Below, piece after piece: positions 45,458 to 58,745 of a stretch of 64,000 bases of DNA. This stretch comes from Aspidiotus rigidus (Eukaryota > Arthropoda > Insecta > Hemiptera > Diaspididae): NCBI GenBank assembly GCA_035079385.1, contig JAVHKY010000056.1, positions 3,906,001 to 3,970,000 on the forward strand, in the 5' to 3' direction. Below the pieces are notes generated by a model that did not search any database, was not told the DNA's origin, and saw only the letters and a program-made list of their open reading frames with translations. The translations under genes and the position numbers were made by a program. The number at the start of each line of letters is the position of its first letter. The stretch's first letter is position 1.

Positions 45458-48308
45458 TTTCTTATGATATAAGTAGGTACCTACATTCAATTCCCCCATT
45501 CGTGCAATTTTCACATAACACTAGCCATGCACACCATGTACACTACGGATATACTACCTCAGCAGCATATTCCAAAACAATTATTTTATCTCAAACTTAC
45601 TTATTGATTGCAGAAAGCTCGTCTCGCCCACATAAAAACGAAATTTACTCACGCGCTGCACTCTTATACGAACATACAAATACAGTACTACATACGTAAT
45701 ACTGTACCAGTATACCTACAACACTAACACTGCACTGTTAGATCGCGTCTACCACCACTGTCGCGGTGCGCATGAAGCGAAGGTCAGGGTTGTCGGACGA
45801 GGAAATGAGCGTGAAATTTGTTACTATTGCCCCGTACTACGTACTCGCACGATATATCACATCACATCACATACATAAATGTAGTCGCGATCACTACGCT
45901 ACGGTAGATGCACAATTTTTTTTTTTCCTTTTGTCAACTTTTTAATTCATTGTTGACACGTCATTGTATAGGAACGTATTAACTCATTAAAAAAAAATTT
46001 ACAAGAACAGTGCACGCAAAATAATTTTACTAAACATGAAAACTCGTTCGTTGTATTGTTACTTTGAACCAGTTTTTATTCTACAAAAAAATCTTTTCAT
46101 CGAGACATTCTTATCCGTGCGATCACGCTAACTAGCCTATAAACATTACGAAAAAATTTCCTCGAATTAATAATAATTCAAACATTGTAAGTATCATCAA
46201 GTTTTAACCTTGCCGATTACACAAGTCAGCTAAGCTATTGATGTCCATTATACATTGCACGATACAGAAATGTAAAATTGTGAGATCACAATAAAAATTG
46301 ATCGAGTTTTTTTTTTTTTTTTTTTCCATCTCTTTCGTACGAGCAGAAACGCGGAAATTTTACGATTAAAAAGTGTCGGATTGTTTCGGACAAAGAGTTT
46401 TTTTTATGTCAAACTAGAATTAGTAGTGTTTTACTCAAATGTAGTGTGTACTCGATCAAAGAAATCTCTCAACCCATACTACACTATACGAGTAGGTATA
46501 GACCTCGAAGAAAAATATTTTATTTCCCACATTAGATTTCTTTTCTCACCCCCCCCCCCCCACCAATCCTTTGTTGAATATCCAAACTCTGTTTTCGTAC
46601 CTTTAATCTGTTACTCATATGCACATCGAATTTTCAAATTCAAAATATTCGACTACGTTTTTCCACTATTTACTCACGCATCGAATAATTTGGGCACGAG
46701 TATACATCAGCAACAGAAACGAATAAATATAGGAAATTTTTCGAGACATAGACAAAAAATTCACTTTTACGAAGATTTAACAGATGAAAAAATACTCCGA
46801 GTTCACAGAGAAAAATTTATACTACAGTCGATTTCTCGCAAAATATTAGCCTTCGCATAATAGACTTATTTTCATACGATAAGACCTCCGGTGCGGTGTG
46901 AAGAACACAATAAGGATACTGCTGCTCTCTCGTGCCATATCTGTTAGAGGTCAAGTCCTTAACTCCATAGTATATTGAAAATATTGGAGAATATTTTCTC
47001 ACTTCCGTGCGTAAGCGTGGATAATAATATCAAAATTTCACCTTTATTAATGACACGTGGATAATTCTTCTTGAATTCTTGATAAATATATGTAAGATTC
47101 AGCGGTTTGATTAGCAAACTTGTTCTTACACCATTAAGATAATTCAGAGGTGGTTTTACTATAATCAACATCAAACATATTGCCAACTGAATATCCAGCT
47201 ACGTTTCCGCAAAATCGATAAGCACCGGCATAATAGAGCTCGGTAGCTTATGTACTCGCAACTTGCAACATTCACTGCGAGTGCCGATGCGACGCTACCA
47301 ACACGAAAATTTGTGAGAACGGTACAGCGTTCTTACATATATTCACCCGTTCAATAATTTTTTGTGTTTTTACACTACATATTTATAACTGGCAATTTAT
47401 TATCCGTATCTTTCTAATTTAGTTGTCTTTGTGGCGTGCAATTTACTAAAAGTTCTTATTAATTCTCCTTTAGCATGTGAAAGCGTGTCTCCATTCAGAG
47501 CAGGTTTCAATATTTACAATTTCGAAGAAGAACTCTTCATTTCCTTCTCCTCTTCTCAGATTAGACATGCACTTGGGTGGTCCAAAAGGATGTTAACAAT
47601 TAGATGGGGATTTGGAATAAATTTGTTGTAGTGCAAAAATGCGGAACGTTAGATGTAAACTTCAAACCTACAAAATTTGTACCTCAATCTTATCTTCAAT
47701 ATGCGCCTCTACCCAACTTGCTGCGACTTGTCTGAACCGAGTTATAGACTAAAATGTGGCAAAAATTGACCCATTTGCCAAGATTTTCAAAATAAGAAAT
47801 TGAAAATTCCACCAATTTCAAGCTTCATATGGTTATTCAGGTATTATTTTCGGAATCATCGTTAAATTTTACTTTCAAGTCAAGTAAAATGTGGAAGTTC
47901 GAATAATTTTTTAATTTTTGAGAAATATGCCGAATGACTAGGCTCAGAAAAATCGTAGAAAGTTGTGTAAGGGCGCAATTTGAAGATAAAATTCAGATAC
48001 AAATTTCGTAGATTTGAAGTTTACGTCTAAAATTCCGCATTTTTGCGCTACAATAAATTTAGTTCAATTCCCCATTCAACTGTTAACATTATTTTGGGCC
48101 ACCCAGTATAACTACTTGTCTACTGTTACAAAAAAACCTTCAAATTTTTTCACGTTCTGTTTATTTCTCAGGACTCAAGGGTCCAATCTCTCCTGCTATA
48201 ACACCCGAGTTATTCAATTAAATGAAGTACCATTTGAGTTCTGATCTCTGAAGAGGAGTCCATCGAGATTAGCTTTACAGTTCATTTTTGTGTCTATCAA
48301 AATTTTTA

Positions 48309-48462
<154 letters not shown>

Positions 48463-48934
48463 TACAAAATTTCGAATTTAAAATGGATAGTTACCACCCA
48501 AAATTTTTCCGAGTCCCATAACGAGAGATTGATTATCGAAATCAAAATACCGCTACAGGTCCCCCCACACTCTAATTCCATAAATAAATTCGTTAATAAA
48601 CCTTAAAGCTTTCCCCAAATCCCTGTCCACAATTCTCCGCACGGACTCTACTCATGATTGTTAAGAAAATAAGGGGCGAATCCATAAATTAGAACAACGT
48701 ATCGATTCGGGCGAATTCTTCATAATTATTTAAGCATCATGAAGGGTTTTATTAGTGGCCAAATTCTCCGGCAGAAACATTCTTACTGTAGCGGTATTTC
48801 TCGCTCTATTTCAACTAGATTCGCACTGGATTATCTTCAATGCAAACAAAGGGTAGTCTAGTCCTTTGTACAGTATTTTAGGTACGATAACCTTTCTCAT
48901 TCGAAAAAGAAGTCGGGAAGAAAGTGTTACTTAC

Positions 48935-49203
48935 TTAGAGGAGGCGTGGTTTCCTCCATTTCGGTTGTAACGCGCTTTCGAATCTGATTGCGATCGATTC
49001 AGTTTCCTGTGATGATTCAAATAAGCAGTCGTAGATCCGCTCACGACTGGAGCTTGCGGGTAGTGAGCGGTAACGTCGTCGCTAATAATACTTGAATTGC
49101 TGCTACTTAAAAAGCTACTACCCGACTCGCTACTGGCCGACGTTGGAGACAAACTTTGGTCACGCCAATACGACTTCTGGTGATTGGTATTCTTCTCTTC
49201 TTG
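48935..49203 (-). CDS. Tis11: Tis11/tristetraprolin homologue, upstream coding exon
   Basis: This exon encodes the low-complexity N-terminal region that precedes the tandem fingers. It is Ser-rich (SLSPTSASSESGSSFLSSSN), then HHRKLNRSQSDSKARYNRNG, then NHASSK, which joins (with the next exon) to YKTELC as in relatives. The RSxSDS stretch is the place where vertebrate relatives carry 14-3-3-binding phosphoserines, so similar regulation is possible but unproven. A minus-strand acceptor (GTTTGGTGTTGCAG) sets the 5' boundary in phase 0, and the donor GTAAGT at 48934 sets the 3' boundary. No ATG lies in frame upstream before the acceptor, so at least one earlier exon with the start must exist at higher coordinates or outside the window. 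Confidence 0.85.
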
Positions 49204-50667
49204 CTGCAACACCAAACAAAACTATTATACTTACACACACACTATCAAGTCTGAGAATGGTATTTCAGAATTATTTCTAAAACAATCAATTCGTTCGAAG
49301 TACGACTAGTAGGTATTCACTACACATATTCATACTTGATATGTATTAATGATAAATTACGCTCAAAGAGAATGAAGTAGGCGATTTCTGAACGGGCGTT
49401 TTGGCGACCCTGAACCACGGCGAGGAATGCAAATTCACCAATATTATTTGTACTTCGTGTACCCATTTTTTTGGTTCACGAGATCCATAATATTAAAACG
49501 ATTAAAGCTTTTTCATCAGTCTTTGATATTCAAGCATTTACTATACTCGTTTATAGTCAATGATATGATTGATTCATCATTTTGGGTTTTCTACATTGCA
49601 TATATCGTTTGGTTTGCGTCCGCATTCTCGTGATTGGGCTTTCTTAGTTTTGATGAATATGAAATAGTTATTTACGCTACAAGGGTTAGAAACGAGATAT
49701 TTCTTGATGAGTCAGACAAATCAAGAAATTGCCGTTTCTAACCGTTTTAAGACAGGTAGACTCTTTTTTGACTCATAGTCAGTTACAGAAGAAGTGTTTG
49801 GGCAACGTTTCACAGTAATTTCTGTATATTGTTGATTGGTGACTGATACATACATAAAGAAATTAGTGATATCTTAAAGCTAAAACCTCGATTATAAAAT
49901 TATATAAAATATATTATACACGTATACACAGTATAGCAAAGAATGTAATGGAAGGTTCAACCAACACAAACATATCAGATTCAGTGGACTAGGAAAATGA
50001 ATAATCAAATTATAATTATGAGGTTCAAAAAAGAGATTAAGCAGGGTAATGTAGTGAAAATTCAAATTTATGGAGATCAAATTTCTATCCAATAATAAGC
50101 ATAATAATGCTTATTCTATTCTACATTTGGAGAAATGAGTCCACTTGAAAAATATTAGTATCAATTCACCAAAGACACGAAGGCAAGATCGGAAGGGTGC
50201 ACATTTTTGCTACTTTGGCCAAAGTTGCATAACAGTAAAGAATAAACGCAAGTAAGACTAGAACCTATTATAATGAATAATACAGGGAGGGACACTTCAG
50301 ATTCGACAATAAAATGAAAACTCTGCGTATAAAAGTGTGGCACAAATTAATCTCATGACAATATCACAAACTGAACTTACAAGTCATGCTAGTAGTTTGT
50401 ATTAAATGAAATAAATAAATAAAATAGATACGTTTTACTATTTATCGCAGGATAAAATGAATGATTACAAATAAATTAAATATAATGTGGAACGTTTTTA
50501 GTTAAAAAACCATTATCAAGAGCACTACAAATATCAACTGAGATAAAATTAATAGTATATTACGCGACAGTAGAGGAAGGTATGTGATTCTGTCGTGTAC
50601 TGTATTTTAATGAAAAGGGGGGGGGGGGGATTTTGTTTGTTCAGTAATACGAGCATACGCGGTAGGT
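49204..50667. other. Upstream Tis11 intron or flank; one repeat and one hairpin
   Basis: Positions 49518-49635 are related to 15265-15360. An imperfect hairpin of about 23 bp spans 49684-49743 (GGTTAGAAACG outer stem, TTTCTTGA inner). A poly(G) run of 12 is at 50618-50629. I found no first Tis11 exon. Confidence 0.45.
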
Positions 50668-51040
50668 GCAACTTTTCGCCACTTAAAACAATGGCAAAAC
50701 TTGGTTTCGTCACAAGTAGTCCGTAAAACTGTGGTGAAAAGTAAAAACTGTAGTCAAAAACAAAGAACTGTAGTGAAAAGTAAACGAACAGTGGCGAAAA
50801 CGTAGAGATAAAACTCCAGTGAAAACTGAGGTCAGTGAACTCTATTCTCTCTGAGGTAGGTAGGATGGTATAATGAACAGTGTTGCAAGAACTTCCAAAA
50901 AAACGCTGTGAACTTCCATTTATTCTTCAGTGCAGCCAGGTTCCTGTTATTTTAACGTTTTCGCCATCGTTTTTGTGACAAAAGTTGCGGTTTCACCGTC
51001 AGTGTCGTAAAAAGTTTGATACTCGACAAGCGGTGAGAAC
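50668..51040. mobile_element. Element family R2, copy 2
   Basis: Matches 26389-26480 and 26828-27092 closely, including GAGGTCAGTGAACTC, CTCTCTGAGGTAGGTA and the right inverted repeat GTTGCGGTTTCACCGTCAGT. The outer part of the left inverted repeat is missing, so it starts inside the terminus. Confidence 0.85.
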
Positions 51041-51249
51041 TTTCTTTCATTCGGAGTTTCAGAGCAACAGGCGTGGAAAGTACTACTCTCCGCATCAATA
51101 AACAAGCGCGGAAAGTAAAGTTACTATCTGCGCCTGTTCACCCTCTCCTTTTCTCTCTCACCACTCATCTCTCCTTGGCACTGCCCTATTATCTCTCTCT
51201 TCTCACCTTTCCTTTGAACTCTTTTTCTTACCCATTATGTTTTATGGTG

Positions 51250-51320
51250 GCGGTGGGATTCAAACCGTGGACTCAGTGATTTAAAAGCGCGTGTGCTACC
51301 GCCAGGCTGTGGGAGGGGTA
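51250..51320 (-). repeat. tRNA-derived sequence, minus strand
   Basis: Read on the minus strand: A box AGCCTGGCGGTAGCACACGC (51285-51304), a CTTTTAAA anticodon-like loop and B box GGTTTGAATCCC (51256-51267). Flanking stems are poor, so a SINE or tRNA pseudogene is likelier than a working tRNA gene. Confidence 0.5.
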
Positions 51321-52298
51321 CACTAATGTGGTTCTTAACTTCATATTCACAGAAGTGAATTGTCTGCGAGTCAATAACGAGAACACTAAGGTGGTACACA
51401 GTACATGTAAGGCATGTAAGGGTACACATTCCTCTTTCCGCTCATCTTCCATTAAAATAGCATACGCGCCAGACTTAGAAAGTGAACCGATTGATTTGTA
51501 GGGTTGCCTCACTCGCTTCGCTGGCTCGTCAAACTTTGTACCACTGAGTTATAAAGACTCACCTACAACACTTGTACTGTACAAGGCTTTAAAACACAAA
51601 TACTTTGAAGACAAATTTGTACATCGGAAGTATACGTTTTCGTGCGGCATGTTTACGTCATAGTTTTTTCGCACCGGTTTTTCGTGTATAAAAGACCATC
51701 GGTGACGTTATTTCGTTTTTTTCACACGCTCCGCGCTAACGCTGAAAATCGTTACCTACGTCACTGAAAATCGTTTCGCAAAAACGTACTTACGATGCAT
51801 GCGTGTTTTAAAAGTATTTTTTGCATTGAATTGAGAACCGGTTAGATCGCATTTTCTCGTTATGATATTGTTTAGTTGCCGCTCACTGTCGCGAGACAAA
51901 GCGTTCCTTATCGAGCCTTGATACTGCCACCGTTGATCAAAGCTCGAGAACAAGCGTCACGTTTCGCGACATTGGGCAGCAACTAAATAAGATCATAACA
52001 AAAAACCGTGATCTGCTATCATCACATCACAAAAAAACGACCTACCTCATTTCATTGCTTCTCAAAAACTTTTAAATTGTCGTGAAGAGTTATTGAATTT
52101 ATTTGTAATCATTCGAAAATAAAATTTTGTCCTATGGTAAATAGAAACATGTATTTTGTACTTATTTTATTTTACCTATTTAATGACAGACGATCGCCTA
52201 GACGATCGCATTTGTACTCGTGTTAAATTATTATTTGCAATAACGTTTTGCGCATAATAATGTTTGTCATGTATGCGTTTTCTGTTGCTGCCACATTC
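51321..52298. other. Noncoding, nothing recognised
   Basis: No coding frame with a domain and no repeat copy was found. Confidence 0.4.
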
Positions 52299-52304
52299 AT
52301 GGAC

Positions 52305-52532
52305 CAGGCGCGGATCCACGGGGGGGGGAGGAGGAGGAAATGGGGGAAATTTCCCCCCCCCCCCCCCCCAAAAAAAAAAAAAAAAAAAAATCCTCCAAAA
52401 AACCAAAAAAACAACAAAAAATCTGTAGTATCAAAGTAAAAAAAAAGAAAAAAAAAAAAAAAAAAAAAAAGGTCTTTTAAACTTTTTTTGGATTGTTTCC
52501 CCTCCCAAAGCGATCGTCTGGATCCGAGCCTG
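52305..52532. mobile_element. 228 bp MITE with GGATCC termini
   Basis: The left end CAGGCGCGGATCCA and right end TGGATCCGAGCCTG are inverted with one mismatch. ATGGAC directly abuts both sides (52299-52304 and 52533-52538), a 6 bp target-site duplication. The interior is homopolymeric (G9, C17, A20 and another A29), which is prone to sequencing error. Confidence 0.8.
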
Positions 52533-52537
52533 ATGGA

Positions 52538-53003
52538 CGATAGTCGATAGTTTTATATACTATCGATGGTCGCATAATCTTTTCCGAGGTAGTCTCAAGG
52601 CTATCGATAGTCCCAATAGTTTTTCTTAAAACTATCGATAGCATTGATAGCCTGACATCGATCAAGAGAAAAATACCTATGCTACATGGTGGATAAATAC
52701 CTTTCTCCTGATTGTCATTTTTTGGAAAGCCTTTCAAGGAATACACCTCAGTGTTATCAGCTGATGGACACGACCAGAAAAAATCGTAAGTACGTGGTAC
52801 CATACCTACCGCACAACTGGTACCACATGAATGATCTCAATTCATTGAACTGGTTGTCAATTCGCACCAAATTTTGTAATTTTGATAAAATAAGGAGAAA
52901 TTTTCAAACTATTGACGGTACTATCGCCGTTTTTTATAAAACAAGACTATCGTTTGTCCCGATAGTTTTTTTCCGAAAACCATAGATAGTATCGATAGTT
53001 TAC
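52538..53003. repeat. Cluster of CTATCGATAG palindromes
   Basis: Exact or one-off CTATCGATAG/TATCGATA words lie at about 52540-52570, 52603, 52633-52645, 52965 and 52988-53000. They are split into two groups by about 300 bp of ordinary sequence. The word contains TATCGATA, known as the insect DRE/DREF site, but the grouping at both ends could equally be a repeat element's termini. Confidence 0.5.
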
Positions 53004-54995
53004 CACTAGCTGCCACAATACCTTTGCAACTTCTCCACACATGCATTACCTATTATATGCTGCGCTTCATGTTGCCGTGTTACGTTACAAGACACATATA
53101 CGAGTAATATTTTATACAGTGGCGAATTGACGTATCTGCAGAACAATAAGTCGAAGAAGCTGATGACATCCAACTACCGCAGACTAAGAGAAATCTCATT
53201 ATGCTAATCGTTATTTTGTAGATATGTCACCGCAGTAATCTTGCGTGTGTTTTTCTCGGGTGATTTGTCCTTGTGTATTTAAACTTGTGTTCGTTTTTTT
53301 GCAGCAATATGAATATCAATAATATGAATGTTGTATTTTATAATAGTTTTGATTTCGACTTTATATCACTCCTTGGGCGTTTTTTTTTTCTTTTCAGCTC
53401 GATTATGATAATGTAGATATTCCATTTTTAGTTTAGTCAACCTTGTCAGCAACACCGGTATTTTTTTCAAAAAATATTTGCTTCGTTATTCATGTGAACC
53501 GAAAAACTTTCAATCTACAATATACGCGTGCAAGTTATATAGGTACGTTCTAAGAATGTAATTATCAATCTTTGAGGACAGTTTATATACCCAATATTGT
53601 TTCAAGTATTTTATATATGATCATCATTTCATTAGGATGTTAACCCAAGTTGCGTAAGTTGGCAGCCGTGCTCGAACATGTCGGGGATAATTTTCACGTA
53701 CCATGCTTCATGATGCGGAATTTGCGATTTTCGAATACGATTTAAATTATTACAATCCGTATCATCAAAAAATTATATCCTATAGGTAAATCGTTTAAAC
53801 ACTTCAAGAGAATCGATAACTGAAAGAAGTGATTCTAATAAAAAATCTCGTTTCTTATGGCCGAATACATTGAACGTAAAATCGTCACCCAGAAATTCAA
53901 GCGAGTGCGGCGAGAGAAGAAGGCGATTCTAGCGCTACCAAATATAGGTTAACATTCCAATAGAAAATGTTGGAGTGTATAAGTTCACAAGAAATACTAG
54001 ATACGGTAAATTTTGAAGTACTACGACCCGCGCTCTGAATTCTGTCCTTCCGAGGTAAGTTATTTCCTTTTTGTCTTTGCGTTTCTCATGAGGCTTTGAT
54101 CGTTCTGTCGCATTTTGTGTTGACATTAAAGGAGGCCAGTGATGAAGAACCTGTTTTATGGAGCATCAGCAAGGTTACTAGAGGAAATCATCTCCCACAG
54201 GAAAAGAATTTCTGATTTCTACCTCCAACACGACGCGATGAGTTCTCTTGTAAAACTCTCGACTGAATTATATTCTTAGCCAACATAGATCGTTTCCTCA
54301 TGACCACATAATTGCGAACAAACGATAGCGATTTCGTTCTGCTGCAGTTGTCTTCCTTCAAAACATTCAAACAAACTTTTCCCGTGTTGATTCCCATAAA
54401 CATCACAAAGAGTTCGCAAAATGCGAATATTTCAAAAATAAACAATATTTTAGTGATGGGTGTTCTTGAGATATAAAGTAAAGTATCTTCAAACTTTTTT
54501 TATCATCTACTTTGCCTCGCAGAAATATGACTCATCTTAGTTATCTCAAGAATTGTCTATGTACAAACAAGTTTAAACTCAGACCATCTCCACATTCAGC
54601 ATTATTGTAACGTTTTAATCGCTAAATTCTCATTTTTATTCGACGGTAGACTGTTAGATCGTCGGTAGACCGCATACTGCGTGGTAAAAATGACGGTTAA
54701 CTGTATACTGTAGTAGCACCCATTGACGTCACCAGGGAATCAGTCTCCATTCGAAAACCCGAATCCTCATATCTTCGATCATTCCTTACTTTCCACCAAT
54801 AGTCAAAACCTCTCTTGCCACACTACATCAAGACACTATCAAGGGATTTAGGGAACATATAATGGGAATCCATCTTGTATAGGATCAAGTTTTATTTCCA
54901 CTTTGATAACATCACTGTATGAAATGTCGTCATTCTACACCAAAAATGTATAACTAAAATGTATAAGTAGCCATCAACTGGAGACTTGATCCTAT
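53004..54995. other. Noncoding, unassigned frames
   Basis: Minus-strand frames at 53935-54126 and 54188-54445 begin with or contain ATG but have no recognisable domain. Confidence 0.4.
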
Positions 54996-54996
54996 A

Positions 54997-55038
<42 letters not shown>

Positions 55039-55080
55039 TTCGTCGTCGTCGTCATCGTCTTCGTCGTCGTCTTCGTTGCC
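54996..55080. repeat. (GTC)n microsatellite
   Basis: About 28 GTC units with some TTC. It directly follows, in minus-strand sense, the LINE fragment at 55085-55470, so it is probably that element's tail. Confidence 0.95.
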
Positions 55081-55084
55081 AAAA

Positions 55085-55470
55085 CGCGATTAGGCCGCGT
55101 GGCCCGTCTGCGGTGTAGTCTCGGATGATTCGGAGGTGTCGATTAGCTTTCTCCTTAGTCTTCCTCTCGTCCTTTTCCCAGCCAGGCAGTAATTAAACAT
55201 AATTTTCGGTGATCTATCCTCGTTCATACGATCCACGTGACTGCGCCATTTCTTCCGATACTCTTTAACCTTTCTGACGATTGGTGTGATTTTTAGTTGT
55301 TCTTGTATGTGTTCATTTCTTTTACGGTCCATCAGCGTGTATCCGGCCGTTTTTCGTAGAAATCTCATTTCAGCAGCTGAGATTCTTTATTTGTCTTTCT
55401 TTTGTGAGGCATAAATCTCACACCTGTACATCAGCGTAGGTAGTATCTTGACTATATCAGATTGAAACAT
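55085..55470 (-). pseudogene. LINE ORF2 C-terminal fragment
   Basis: Minus-strand reading gives LPTLMYRCEIYA, then (after an in-frame TAA near 55391) AAEMRFLRKTAGYTLMDRKR, then IVRKVKEYRKKWRSHVDRM and GKRTRGRLRRK. 'iLp.LlYGcE.Wa.....R...aE.RflR...G.t..D..RN' followed by 'W.gHv.RM' and a basic end is the thumb and C-terminal region of RTE/Jockey-type LINE polymerases. It differs in sequence from the full element at 20318. It is 5'-truncated and ends next to a microsatellite. Confidence 0.8.
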
Positions 55471-56410
55471 GAAATAATAGTTCAGCTACCAATGAACGAG
55501 AAAAATTACGTTTATTGCTACAAAAGTAACGTCTCGATATCATCAGTATCATCTTTGGAAGAATTTTTCTCCTGCAGTAGTGACTAAGCCAGTGTTTCAT
55601 TTTTCAATATAATTTTTGTTCCACCACGTTTTAAAAAATTACTATTAAATGTACTAAACCATCTTGTAAAACGTAAACCAATCAAACTGATAGTCCAATA
55701 TTCTACAACTTTGAAGCTTACGGAAAAATGAGAAAAAAATTGAATTTCGGATTGGAAGAAAGTTCTGATTATTTGATGATCTTTTTACAACTTCCATGAC
55801 TTGTAAGTTGTAAACCTCTTGGTTGACAGCTTCAAATATGCTATACATCGACTATTAATGTTTTCTCCTTATTCTGAAAAAATTCTCTCAATTCGATTAC
55901 AATATTTCACTGATATTCCCACGTCAATAAAATTATCTGATTTTTCTCAGTTTGACACAAAAAAGACTGTACCGTCCTATTCATAATTCTTCAGCGTTCC
56001 TTCCTCCTACTGCTAAGAAGACACATGAAGAGTCTGTATCTTTCATGTATACCTAGAGCGGTCAGTTGACTAATTTTACTCCTCTGTCTCGCGTTGACCG
56101 TACACGCTTATCTAGACCTCACCGTAATACCTTAACCTGTACCGCACCGTACACGCTACTGCAGCACTGTACAATCGTTGTTCAAAACGGTTGAATCACG
56201 CTAGAACTAACATAATATTATTGTACTGATCGTACGTAATTCAATGAGAGAAAGTGTAATCTGGTCCAAGTCGTGTGCTGTATTTATACTCGTATTACAA
56301 CTACGTATTACTACTACGTATGTCGTATTGCCACCACTAATGTTGCTTACGAAGATTCTCATCTTCCTCCGTCGCGTCGCGTCATCGAGGAGAAAAAAAA
56401 AAAAAAAAAA

Positions 56411-56443
<33 letters not shown>

Positions 56444-58499
56444 AAAAAAAAAGAAGGTAAAGAAGAAAATGCTCGAGTAAAAACATGCAATACGTGCATA
56501 CGAATACGATTTGGGCGCATAGAAATGAAATAATTTTGCGGTAGCCTAATGATGAGTTTTTTCGCAAAGCGCACAGCACTTATTGTGCTTCGGAAAGAAG
56601 AAAGGGTGGACGGCGCGCGCGCGCTTACGCGCAAAACACTGACTCCACAGACTCCATCACTGATTCATAAGGAACGTTGATATTATCATGACGAGTATAA
56701 TAAAATAGGAAGTAGCGAATCACTAACCGGTTTGTATCGCGCTTCATCGCAGAATAAGAATGAAGCGCAGCGCACGATGATCCACACAACTAACAGCAAC
56801 TAGACTCACTCTCTAAATTATAACCCAATTATTCACAACAACAGGAGATAAATGGATACAATGAGCGGAGAGCAATAAAAATTCGTAATAACAATTGAGA
56901 AAAATTAGCGCATCTCGAGCCCACAACATACAAATGTCGTTCCAGAAAATAAAATGACGGTCCGATACAACAACACTGCACTGCACTTGATTACTCTATA
57001 ATAATTATTCAGAGATTCCTGGTTTCATGACCTTCACGGTCAGCTTCCGCGTTTTCTCTTTTCTTTCCGTCTTCTCTCGATTTATTTAACGCCATTTACG
57101 TCGCCTACAAATATACAATCGCATTGGTTAGCACGATAGGCGTCCCATATCGAACACTCATGGAGTTCTTGTTTTCAAATTAATAATATTTTTTATTCTA
57201 CTCGTAGGTAATGAAATATAAATTTACGAACAAATAAAATTATTCGATCAGTAAAATACGTATAATTTTTTAATCGTGTTGTTGAGTTCACGGGTAGCGA
57301 TGGGCACGTCCAAAGTGCGGATGATAGCGGGGACACGGGTGATATAGCGTTGCTCGGATATTGTAGACTCACTGTGGTCTTGCGCTTCTGTTAATTCAAT
57401 CAACATTGACGTTGATGAACTTATTCGAAGGAAGATGATTAAAAATGCTTTACAGCAGATCTCTACTTTTAACCTAATTAAAGCCTAAAAAAAGCTTGAC
57501 CTTCATACCGAGGAAATATCGGTCGAAAAAGTCAAAAAACGCGTAACGAGTTTTCTCGAGATACAAAGGTGAAGAAAGTTACCAGTAATGATGAAAGTCC
57601 TGCTTTTGCCTTACAACGTAGATGAAAACTACATACTTATAAATGGTACCCATTTTTCGGACCGGTAGGAAAGCGGAAATAGCTCGTAAAAGACACATGC
57701 GTTAATGATGTCCAACAATATTTTAAGAAGAGAACATTTAAATATAATATCGCGCAATAAAAATATCAAGGTAAAATAATTACACAAGAAGATAGTAAGT
57801 TAACACGTTTAAATAATTTTCACCCCCATATCCGCAGCTGCGTTAAAAAAATAAAAATGAACATCAAAATTAGCTAAATGAAACTGTAGACAGCGCAATA
57901 AAAAAATTGTACATAAATAGAAGAAATTGTGTATCATGACTCCACCAACTACCCGATACCCCATGTTATATTTCGTACTGAAGAAGCAACTCGTGCTTTC
58001 CTTTGGAATGACGCGCCGCGCCGCCCCCCCCCCCCCCCCCTGTTCCTTCTTCCACAACGAAATCTGTTTCGCCGCTTTGCCTCGGGTACGGCGACAGATT
58101 TTTGACGTATTTGTAAACCAAGAATGTATTTTCAAAGAACTTGCTTGGTAAACGGAGGGCACGTACACGAAGATTTTTCTTCAACGTCGTTGAGTACGGT
58201 TATGATCCAGATGCTGTACATCGATAGATGCAAGAATGCTTTATTATACTGACTGATAAGAATACCTGCGGAACTCATTTGGACCCAGATGCACTTGTTC
58301 CACCTCAGTCCTTAAGTTATTCATGTGTAGGATTGTATGTAAGTTATTATTTGTACAGGAAAAACTTATCGTTAAGTTTGAAATAATTATTATCATGAGC
58401 CTAGTTACTGTTGAAGTTATTTCTCATCCACATCATTCTATTGTTCATTGACCTACAGTTGAATCACTTCATTTTTAATGCTCGCACAGGGTCTTTTAT
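55471..58499. other. Noncoding with simple repeats
   Basis: A20-(GA)n lies at 56393-56450, an alternating CG/GC stretch at 56600-56632, and poly(C) of 16 at 58025-58040. No gene is recognised. Moderately CpG-rich 56550-57100 could hold a promoter but nothing specific supports it. Confidence 0.4.
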
Positions 58500-58745
58500 T
58501 GCTTCTCAACTTATTGCGCAAATCATCTATTTTAATGTGCTGTTCAATATATCCCCTTACAAATTGTTGGCTTATATTGGCAATTTAAATTCAATGTGTA
58601 GTCATTGTGCGGCAGAAACATGGAAATACGAAAGTAAGGGTTTTTGTTGTCTGAATGGGAAGGTGCACTTACCTATATTGCCAAAACCACCAACGAATCT
58701 CATTAAATCTCTTATCTCGGAGTATTTAATTTCATTCATTACGTT
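58500..58745 (+). pseudogene. Helitron protein N-terminal fragment, second locus
   Basis: One plus-strand frame contains NSMCSHCAAETWKYESKG, then CCLNGKVHLPILPKPPTNL and IKSLIS. 'M...C.hCgA..w..E.....CC..GKv.Lp.lp.pP..L..Ll' is the zinc-knuckle start of the helitron-like N-terminal domain. It is equivalent to the CTFC...CCGSDKIKLPDLP part of the fragment at 8510-9343, but too different in sequence to be a recent copy. Upstream residues and everything after are unrelated or lost. It is a short, dead fragment. Confidence 0.75.

Noticed and set aside
46381..46860. 159-codon plus-strand open frame in the Tis11 intron
   Set aside because: Antisense to the intron, no recognisable domain, composition-driven, no supporting splice or start context.
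54188..54445. Minus-strand frame containing ATG codons, upstream of Tis11
   Set aside because: Considered as a Tis11 first exon, but there is no suitable phase-0 donor and no similarity to family N-termini.
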